Assembly: GCA_032718475.1 (NCBI GenBank) | Contig: JAUCBJ010005100.1 | Coordinates: 1 to 62,337, forward strand | Direction: 5' to 3' | Length of the DNA: 62,337 bases | Origin: Nemertoderma westbladi | Lineage: Eukaryota > Xenacoelomorpha > Nemertodermatida > Nemertodermatidae | Part shown: positions 55,339 through 62,337 of the stretch, piece after piece | How the letters are laid out: each line of letters opens with the position of its first letter | Numbering within the stretch: the stretch's first letter is position 1 | Position numbers and translations under genes: made by a program | Notes under the pieces: model-generated | Told to the model about the DNA's origin: nothing | The model's database searches: none | The model's input: only the letters and a program-made list of their open reading frames with translations

Positions 55339-58300
55339 CTAAGGTGCCCCTTCTAACAGACAGCATTTCCCTACAGCTCTCCTGTAGGTTTTTCTGTCCT
55401 TTGCACCTATCTTACCACCTATCTGCACTTCTACCGATCGGACTCTTCCGTCCTCATCGGAGTAAGTGCCTACAACTCTCGCCAACCGCCACTGGTTGTT
55501 GATGATAGTATCATCCGTAACGATTACGAGATCTCCATCTCTTAACTCCCTATTCGGCTTCCTCCACTTGCTTCTTTTATGGAGCGTGGGTAGGTATTCT
55601 TCTACCCACCTCCTCCAATACTCTGCGCTTATTGCTTTAGTGACTTTCCAACTCTGGCGGGAGTGTATGTCATCTGGTTCTACACCCCGCATATCGATGG
55701 TCGCTGGCCTTTCCATCAGAAAGTGGCTAGGCGTCAGCACGTCTAGTGACTCAGGGTCATCATTCTCCGGATATAGCGGTCTGCTATTAATGATCCCCTC
55801 GCACTTCGCAAGCACTGTCCGTAAGACGTCCTCAGTGACCATGTGGTTGTTCATTAGCTTCGTCATTAGACGCTTTGAACTGCCCACCAGTCTCTCGACG
55901 CATCCTAGTGTATGTGGTGCATACGGCATCCTTCTCTCCCACTTTACTTGTCGTCGTCTCATGCCCGCCCTGACTTCCTCCCCTTCCAAGATGTCCAAGG
56001 CCTCTGCCATCTCATTCTCTGCGCCCACAAAGTTGGTGCCGTTGTCGCTGTATATCACTGCGATCGTCCCACCTTTGCGGTCTCTAAACCTTTCTAATGC
56101 ATTAATGAATGCTGATGCGGTTGCATCTTGGGCGAGTTCTATCCCTACCGCCCGCGTGTTGTTACATATGAAGATGATACCGTAGCGTTTCTCCGTGTGC
56201 CGCATCACCTTGATCTTTATCGGCCCGAACATGTCCACACCGCAATGCGTAAATGGCGGGTCGTGCTGTCTTACTCTACTCGCTGGTAGTGGCGCCATCT
56301 CTTGTATGGCTCGCTCCTTCTTCGCTCGTCGGCAGGTCTGGCACTGCCCCACTACCGCTTTCACCTTCTTCCTCAACTGTTTGACCCAAAAGGTCCTCCT
56401 TATCTCCGTGAGAGTTCTGTTGGTGCCCCCGTGCAATATCGACTTATGGGAGTCCCAGATAATCTGGTGAACTATTGGCGATCCTGTTGGAATGATGATG
56501 GGTATCGGTGGTACGATTATGCTGTTGTTGTATCCCACCCTAGAATTCATTACTAGAATTCCGTCGTCATTAAGTTGTGGTGACAGCGTGATCAGCTCGC
56601 TGTCCCGTCGAAGGTGCTGTTGGTTACCGACGCGTTCCACCTCGTCGCCATAGTTCTTCCGTTGTTCATAGCGGATGACTGCCTTGGCCGCTCCTTCCAG
56701 ATCTATGGATGTCCTGATCTTCTTGTCTTTGCCGACTCCCGCGAGGAAATTCCCGAAGGCTCTCCAGTACGCCACTAATTTCTTGGTCTTATACCAACTA
56801 GAACTGTAGCTGAGGAGTTTATCCGTCGGGTTATCGCATAGTTCTTGTTTTGGTTGCACGTCCCTAATCTCCCTCACCATCTGGGAGTATATCTCTTCTC
56901 CCTCTGAATCTCCCTCTTCTCCCTCTGACACTACTTCTGAGCCCGGGTCCACCTTTCTCATCGGCGGCCAGGCCTCCTTATCGCTCAGAAATTGTGGCCC
57001 GTGTTGCCACAATCCTTCCCTTTTTAAGAAAGTGTGGCGTGCCACGCCCCGTGATAACAAGTCCGCTGGGTTCTCATCCATTGGGCAGTTGTGCCACCTT
57101 TCCAATTCTGTGGTCGCCCTTATCTCGTCCACCCTATTTGCGACGAATATTGGGTATCTCGTCCTTTCGTTATGTAGCCAACCAAGCACTACCATGGAGT
57201 CCGTCCAGTAGTGTGTCTCCACTATGTTGGGAATAGTATCCACTAGGTAGGCTGTGGCTCTAACTCCTAGTCTCGCAGCTGTCAATTCTAACTTGGGAAC
57301 TGATGCTGAATCTGGCGGCGTTGACTTTACTTTGCTAAAGGCCAGTCTGGGCTTGTGAGCCCCCTCTCGTTGTACTAAATAGAGTGCCGCTCCGTACGCC
57401 TCCAACGACGCATCGGAGAACATGTGTAGGTCCAGATTCGTCATGTTCCCATCCGGGAAATACACTCGTGGCATGTTGTATGTTCCCATCTTCTCCAAAT
57501 CTCCTGTCCACTTACTCCACTGTTTCTTGATTTCCTCTGGTACCTCTATGTCCCACTCATCCTTCAATTTGTATACTCTCTTGAGTATCTGTTTCCCCGT
57601 GACTAATAATGGGGATGCTAGGCCTAGGGGATCGTATATCCTTGCTATATATGATACATAGCCCCTCTTCGTGTGGATGTCTGCGCCCTCCTGGCTCTGC
57701 TGATACTTCAGTTCGTCTGTCTCCCTGTTCCACACAATTCCCAATGCCTTCTGTTGAGATTCTGTTCTCTTGTTCGCCATGTCTTGCCCTTTGGCTGTTG
57801 TGGGATTATCCATGGTCGATTCTGGTCTCTTGTCCTCTATCGCCTTGATAAATTCTTCCAAACTGGATTGGAATTTGGTCAGGTTAAAGCCGGATCCTTT
57901 TAGGATGTCGCGAACCTCGTGCCCTGTGTCCAGTATCTCCTTAACCGTATTTTGTTGACAAGCCGGCACAGCATTCTTAAAAATGCAGCTGCAATGCAGC
58001 ATGCCGATCCTAGTAGTAACCGTATTTCCAGACTCCATTCCATCGTCTACGTAGAAGCCGCGTCGAATCATATCGACGGCCCTAGTGCTGTATCTATCTT
58101 CCTTCCCCTTCACTGAATCTCTCACTGCCATAGTCGTCGTAAATGAAGACGACTTGGCTCCCATGTTTTGTACTACCATCTTATATGCCGGTATTATCGA
58201 CGGTTCTTCCTCGCCGTTATACCATAAGAAGCGTTGACTGTCGCTATCTTCCTCTGTTACGCGGACTTGGTTGAACATGCCTTCTATGTCACACGTGAAG

Positions 58301-58563
58301 GCGTGTTTCCCATTTCTAAATCTAAGTAGGACCTCTATGCCCGAGTTGTATATGTTTGGACCTTCTAACAGATAGTCGTTTAAGCATTTTCCGTTGGTCT
58401 TTGCTGATGCGTCAACTACCATCCGCAGTTTACCTTTCTTTGGGTCTAAAGCCACGTGCGAGTGGCAGGTAATATGTCCTGTCCGTGTTCGGTTCGTCGA
58501 CCGGTAACTCCACGGCCCACCCTTTCTCGACGTACTTCTTAATCGTTCTGTGGATGTACTCAT
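55339..58563 (-). CDS. Element B pol: RT, RNase H, integrase
   Basis: A 1,074-codon frame; the true upstream part is in the protease frame, joined at about 58470. RT: HSHVALDPKKGKLRMVVDAS, FTCDIEGMFNQV (A), FYVDDGMESG (C). A 25-residue LINE-derived insert follows the catalytic motif. RNase H: LHMFSDAS, KLELTAAR, HYWTDSMVV. Integrase: zinc site with SILHGG and CQTCRR, core VDMFGP, YSDNGTNFVG and GCVERLVG (D, D, E); tail YWRRWVEEYLPTLHKRSKW and DUF5641-like end. Best preserved pol in the window, and otherwise without stops. Confidence 0.9.
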   Translation of the reverse strand: MSTSTERLRSTSRKGGPWSYRSTNRTRTGHITCHSHVALDPKKGKLRMVVDASAKTNGKCLNDYLLEGPNIYNSGIEVLLRFRNGKHAFTCDIEGMFNQVRVTEEDSDSQRFLWYNGEEEPSIIPAYKMVVQNMGAKSSSFTTTMAVRDSVKGKEDRYSTRAVDMIRRGFYVDDGMESGNTVTTRIGMLHCSCIFKNAVPACQQNTVKEILDTGHEVRDILKGSGFNLTKFQSSLEEFIKAIEDKRPESTMDNPTTAKGQDMANKRTESQQKALGIVWNRETDELKYQQSQEGADIHTKRGYVSYIARIYDPLGLASPLLVTGKQILKRVYKLKDEWDIEVPEEIKKQWSKWTGDLEKMGTYNMPRVYFPDGNMTNLDLHMFSDASLEAYGAALYLVQREGAHKPRLAFSKVKSTPPDSASVPKLELTAARLGVRATAYLVDTIPNIVETHYWTDSMVVLGWLHNERTRYPIFVANRVDEIRATTELERWHNCPMDENPADLLSRGVARHTFLKREGLWQHGPQFLSDKEAWPPMRKVDPGSEVVSEGEEGDSEGEEIYSQMVREIRDVQPKQELCDNPTDKLLSYSSSWYKTKKLVAYWRAFGNFLAGVGKDKKIRTSIDLEGAAKAVIRYEQRKNYGDEVERVGNQQHLRRDSELITLSPQLNDDGILVMNSRVGYNNSIIVPPIPIIIPTGSPIVHQIIWDSHKSILHGGTNRTLTEIRRTFWVKQLRKKVKAVVGQCQTCRRAKKERAIQEMAPLPASRVRQHDPPFTHCGVDMFGPIKIKVMRHTEKRYGIIFICNNTRAVGIELAQDATASAFINALERFRDRKGGTIAVIYSDNGTNFVGAENEMAEALDILEGEEVRAGMRRRQVKWERRMPYAPHTLGCVERLVGSSKRLMTKLMNNHMVTEDVLRTVLAKCEGIINSRPLYPENDDPESLDVLTPSHFLMERPATIDMRGVEPDDIHSRQSWKVTKAISAEYWRRWVEEYLPTLHKRSKWRKPNRELRDGDLVIVTDDTIINNQWRLARVVGTYSDEDGRVRSVEVQIGGKIGAKDRKTYRRAVGKCCLLEGAP
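57953..58017 (+). mobile_element. 65-bp LINE 3' stub inside element B RT
   Basis: Matches the last 65 bp of the RTE-like LINE (TTGACAAGCCGGCACAGC to CCTAGTAGT) and is flanked by a 10-bp duplication AACCGTATTT (57943-57952, 58018-58027). 65 plus 10 is 75, so the pol frame stays open. Confidence 0.92.
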
Positions 58564-59479
58564 TCTTCTCGGGGCTCCGTTTTAGTGTTTGTTTCAGCTT
58601 GCGGAGTCTCGTGAGTACCATCCCTCTATTATCGGGCAGTGGTATCTTCGGTAGTTTCCATACCATTCCTATGGTGTACCGCCCCTCGTCGCACTTCATA
58701 GACTCCTCCACGCTTTGTAAAGCCTGCTTGTCTTCTACCGAGGTCCCGACCCCGGTCTCTTTCAGTCCCTCGAAATCTTGTCTGAGCAGTCTTTTAAGCT
58801 GCTCCTCTGCTCCCTCATCACCCATTTCCTGCATTGTTCCCGCGAACATGCATCCTGATGTCTCCGACATCCTAAATGGTATCTTGCTCTTGATTGGGCC
58901 ACTCAGCGTCCACCCGAATGGTGTTAATATCGCCACCGGGTCACACTGCTTGTCTTCGCCGAAGACCGTTTGCATTCTTTCGTGGGCCGTTGGGCAGTCC
59001 ATTCCTACTATGATGGATACCTTCCTAACGTCCACATCTGGGATTGAGAAGTCAATGTCGTCCAGGAATTTATATTGCTCGACCTCGATGTTGGTTGGCC
59101 GCCTGGCATTGATATTAATTGACTCTATCACTTGGATGGGGTCGATGGTTGCCCCATAGTCGCATCCCGGTGCCACCGCTGCAATTGCGCACCGTCCGGT
59201 TCTCATCTCCAGGATCTCATCTTTGCTAGAGATGGTTGTTACCGCCATTCTGCTTGGCCTCGTTCTCAATCCTATCTCTTCGGCCACCCATTCCTCGACT
59301 AATGTGAAGGCAGCTCCACTATCAACCAGCATTAGTGTTGTTACTGATCGATTGCCTTCTCCAATCACTCGCACGGGTACTACTCCAAGTAACACCGTTC
59401 CTCTCTTCTTCGCCCCTACGTGCTCGTTGCCATCGTTTGGCCTCTCCTTTGACCGAACTTTACCGGCTTCTCCTTGCAT
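58430..59479 (-). pseudogene. Element B protease and start of RT
   Basis: VTTLMLVDSGAAFTLVEEW is the aspartic protease site, followed by IIVGMDCPTAHERM and the conserved approach to RT (EGRYTIGMVWKLPK, DRTYYLP). It is in a different frame from both gag (59416-60537) and pol, overlapping each. The junction to RT lacks two bases compared with the C and D copies; the junction to gag is a single-base shift. In A the gag-protease junction is continuous, so these are probably mutations. Confidence 0.82.
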
Positions 59480-60537
59480 TCCCTAGCTCTATGTCCACTC
59501 ATCACACATCGCGAGCAGATCTTATTGCTCAACGCATAATCTATCTGATCTTGCCTAGGTAGCGCCTGCCAGTACCTGCAGTTCATGGTTTGATGAAGCG
59601 CATTTGCGTGTAGCTGGCATTTGCTCTTTGGGTCGTAGCCCTCCTTATACAGTGCATCGCGTATCGCAGCTGCGTTTGTACCAAAGTCCCTACTATTCTT
59701 ATTGTTTGGATTCGGCCTACTGGACGTACTGGGGTTATATTTATTCGTGTTGTTATTGTTCCCCTGTCCGTTCCATGGTGTGGTCTTATCTTCGGCTAGC
59801 TGTGGACTCGTAGTCCCCTGCGTCGCTGCATATGGCAATGATTGCCTGAGCCTCGGTAATGCGTTTGATGTATTGTGCTCTGGTTTCGGTCTATGGTAAT
59901 CCGTCTTCGGTCCCTTTCCCAGGCTATCTTCGCTATAGACTGGGTCAGTTATTAGTTCAGCCTCGTAGTTTAAGAAGCTTGACATTTCTTCTAAACCCGG
60001 TTCCACACCCTTCTTGTCTCGAGTGGAGAAAGCGATTTTCCTCCACTTGTTGCGCAGCCAGTTCGGTAGTGCCTGCGCTATCGTGGTGATGTTATTGGAC
60101 GCGTTGAGCTCGTATGGCGCGTCTAGCGTCTTCAGCACGATTAGCGCCTTTTCGACTTTGTTAGCGAACGTCTTAATGCTAACGGGATTATCCTGTAGGC
60201 CACCCGATGTTATGCCTCTCAGTGTCTGTCTGATGATCTTGGCCGGGTGCCCGTATTCCCTGTCCAGTGCCCGCCATGCTGTCGTGAAACCGCCCTCTAT
60301 GCCTTGATATTGCCTCACGATATCGTATGCTGGGCCTCCCGTGTATACTTGCAGATACTTTAGGCACTCCGCCTGCGTCAAGTTCTTTGTTAGTATTTCG
60401 TTACTATACATGCGCCGAAACTGTAGATATTCTTCCGGCCTACTCCCATCGAATTTGAATGGTTCCACGGGTGGTAACTCGATCCTCGTTTTCAACGCAT
60501 CGATCAACGTGGCCATCCCCATCGCCTGCGCTTCCAA
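59416..60537 (-). CDS. Element B gag capsid and knuckle
   Basis: DUF1759-like capsid nearly identical to A's over 230 residues (FKFDGSRPEEYLQFRRMY, NASNNITTIAQALP). Then a Pro/Asn-rich linker that differs strongly from A, and CSRCVMSGHRAREC. The frame continues upstream through 60590-61228 after one stop near 60590. Confidence 0.85.
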   Translation of the reverse strand: MEAQAMGMATLIDALKTRIELPPVEPFKFDGSRPEEYLQFRRMYSNEILTKNLTQAECLKYLQVYTGGPAYDIVRQYQGIEGGFTTAWRALDREYGHPAKIIRQTLRGITSGGLQDNPVSIKTFANKVEKALIVLKTLDAPYELNASNNITTIAQALPNWLRNKWRKIAFSTRDKKGVEPGLEEMSSFLNYEAELITDPVYSEDSLGKGPKTDYHRPKPEHNTSNALPRLRQSLPYAATQGTTSPQLAEDKTTPWNGQGNNNNTNKYNPSTSSRPNPNNKNSRDFGTNAAAIRDALYKEGYDPKSKCQLHANALHQTMNCRYWQALPRQDQIDYALSNKICSRCVMSGHRARECKEKPVKFGQRRGQTMATST

Positions 60538-60589
60538 TGGGTTCGATGGATGCTGTATGGTTTCTCCTGTCTGGTGCGGTCCGTCCGTC

Positions 60590-62337
60590 CTATTTCCTTG
60601 ACTTTCTTTGACTTGGGTATGTCATTGGGGGTAGCGGCCCCCTCCATATTTCTGTATCACACGACCTATTTTCATCCAAGGGACTCGTTGTTCTTGCTCC
60701 TATCGGGGTATATTGTTGATATTGTGATGGGGGAATGTCACCCTGCCCCCCCCCCCCCCCCACCGGTATGTTTGGTACTGGGGTTGATGTTAATATGTTG
60801 GGGCCCATACACCTATCCGCAATAATTCCCCCCTCCCCTGGGTATATGTTATGTCCCTGCATGCTGTAGTCATACTGCTGTACTGGTACCGGTATAGGCC
60901 TATCAGCTTCTGGCCTACCCGCCGGTATGTATTCCGCGACTTCCGGGTTTAATCCCGTTGTCCGCGCTATCCTATCGCCTACATTGCCTCTGTCAGTATG
61001 GCCTATGGTATGTGCAGTAAGGCCTACAGTATGTCCTACAGTCTGCATGTGTCGCTCGGGATCGAAGTTTATTCTTCTCGAACAGTCCTCCCCGCGGCTA
61101 CCGTATTCTCGATCGGTAGGTGTATTCCGTCGGAAAGTTTCTCTTCGACCCCCCCCCCCCCCCTCTACTGTTCTCGTCTTCGTACCGGTACATCGCGTAC
61201 CCCTCCATCGGCGCGTAATACGCCTCACCAGGTCGCATCTCTCCGGGGCGACGGCAATCTCCCGGAGTCCGACCCCACTGACTCTCCGTTCTCATCTCGA
61301 CTACCGACGGCTCGCTATCCGTCCTCGCTCTTCTATCGTTCGCGGCGATACTTCTACTACTGTCTTCTCTTCTTCTCCTTTCAGTGGAGTATTCCCGCTC
61401 GTGAGATCTCTCGTCGACCTCCCGGTTAAACCCCACTGTTCTTCTTCCCTCTTCTGATCGGGCTCGACGCTTCGTCCGCCCTCTCACGACGTCAACCTGT
61501 CTCTCTCTGCTCGGTCGCACGCCGCTGGGGATACTCACAATCCCCCTATTACTCTCCGTCGCCGGGTGTTGCGGTTTACCTATTTCGGCCCGCGCATTAT
61601 CCATTGACGTCTGTGGGACACTCTCTGCCCCCCCCTTTTTGCCGCTAACTCGCTGTTGTGGGGCCCCTGTAGCCCCCCCCCCCCCACTCGCCACATCTAA
61701 CTTCGCTATCCCTCACCCCGCTACTATATCCCTCTCTAGTCGACACATCAACCCTACCACGGTCGGGTCTATTCACCCCCGCCTCTCCCTCTGCTATTGC
61801 GTGGCCTACCAGGCCCTCTACTCCCTGCCTACCAACTACGTGGCCTACCAGGCCCTCGCTGGGTCTACCCGACCCAGCCACTCCCTGCCTACCAACTACG
61901 TGGCCTACCAGGCCCTCACTGGGTCTACCCAACCCAGCCACTCCCTGCCTACCAACTACGTGGCCTACCAGGCCCTCTCTGGGTTGGCTCAACCCCGCCA
62001 CTTCCGGCCTACCAATTATACGGGCTACCAGGCCCCCGTCTGCCTGGCCATACACGCCCGACGTGTTTACGTTAATAGCACCCATATTGGAAACGGAATT
62101 AATTTGTTCGTTTGAAACAAAATCATTTGAATTATTTTGTAAATTCGGGCTTGGATCATTATTTAAATTATTTGAATTATTATTATTTTCTAAATTTAAA
62201 TTATTATTCGGATTATTTTGCACGTTCAAATCGAAATTATTATTTGTATTTAAATTTAAATTACTGCTACTAGGTAAAGTATTATTTGCTGCAATAAAGG
62301 TTTGGTTAGAGTTATCCCATACGGTACTATTAATATT
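60590..62337 (-). pseudogene. Element B gag N-terminal region
   Basis: Three overlapping frames (60590-61228, 61098-61694, 61645-62229) switch at G runs at 61149-61163 and 61672-61685; a third run at 60750-60764 stays in frame here but not in A. Holds the Arg-rich part, the 20-residue repeats (61803-62034) with GGCCTACCAGGCC hairpins, and an Asn-rich stretch up to the window edge. Confidence 0.7.
61803..62034. repeat. 60-bp gag repeat of element B with hairpin
   Basis: Hairpin GGCCTACCAGGCC at 61803, 61842, 61902, 61962 and, one base changed, 62022. Reverse complement of the A repeat. Confidence 0.9.

Larger units (their letters stand above)
51710..62337 (-). mobile_element. Element B: BEL/Pao-like retrotransposon, 5' end outside the window
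   Basis: Minus-strand order from right: gag N-terminus (beyond 62337 to 60590), gag (60537-59416), protease (59479-58430), RT-RNase H-integrase (58563-55339), repeat array, short third ORF (54503-52950), 3' UTR, hairpin, polypurine tract, LTR. Gag is nearly the same as in element A. Frame breaks at 59.45 and 58.47 kb and G runs make it probably inactive. Confidence 0.88.

Overview
The window looks like repeat-saturated DNA from an animal genome, probably an early-branching marine invertebrate such as a sponge or cnidarian. That placement is an inference from the gene and element families, not proven. The only recognisable host gene is on the minus strand: four small exons (3571-3712, 6509-6626, 7708-7844, 11275-11419) with GT-AG borders and matching phases encode Greek-key motifs of a beta/gamma-crystallin-fold protein. 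Its introns hold a 24-bp minisatellite, LINE fragments, a piggyBac-like TTAA element, a Ty3/gypsy integrase remnant and a decayed endonuclease-type LINE.

From about 11.5 kb to the right edge almost everything is nested LTR retrotransposons of the BEL/Pao type (gag with DUF1759-like region, zinc knuckle, aspartic protease, RT, RNase H, integrase, DUF5641-like tail). I name four. Element D (about 11546-28700, +) is split by element A (17050-24146, +), which carries its own LTRs. Element C (about 30301-47740, +) is interrupted by a 5'-truncated RTE-like LINE with a perfect 11-bp target duplication and by a candidate solo LTR; a cysteine-rich RT element, L (47842-51709, +), lies at or in its 3' UTR. 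L is itself cut by the LTR of element B (51710 to beyond 62337, -). B is the pol-bearing relative of A; A is a gag-protease derivative that lost RT, RNase H and integrase.

The most striking system is shared by these BEL-like elements. (1) After pol, where some retroelements carry env, D and C carry a large third ORF of roughly 1,100 residues ending in three CCHC knuckles and a conserved GFWAV/N-P-containing region; B has a shorter relative. (2) Each lineage carries its own family of short perfect palindromes scattered through coding and non-coding parts: GGAAGGCTTGCGAGCCTACC in D (8 copies), CCAAACCYGCGGGTTTGG in C (6 copies), GGTACKACGTACC and GGCCTGGTAGGCC in A/B. Within ORFs the same palindrome is read in all three frames, and D and C carry their different palindromes at equivalent places (gag linker, pol-ORF3 spacer, two ORF3 linkers, 3' UTR). 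This suggests a nucleic-acid-level signal that keeps position while changing sequence between lineages, possibly paired with the zinc-knuckle proteins.

Nearly all element ORFs carry stops or frameshifts, so they are annotated as decayed copies. Limits: no database search was possible, family names rest on motifs read by eye, and edges of old insertions are approximate.
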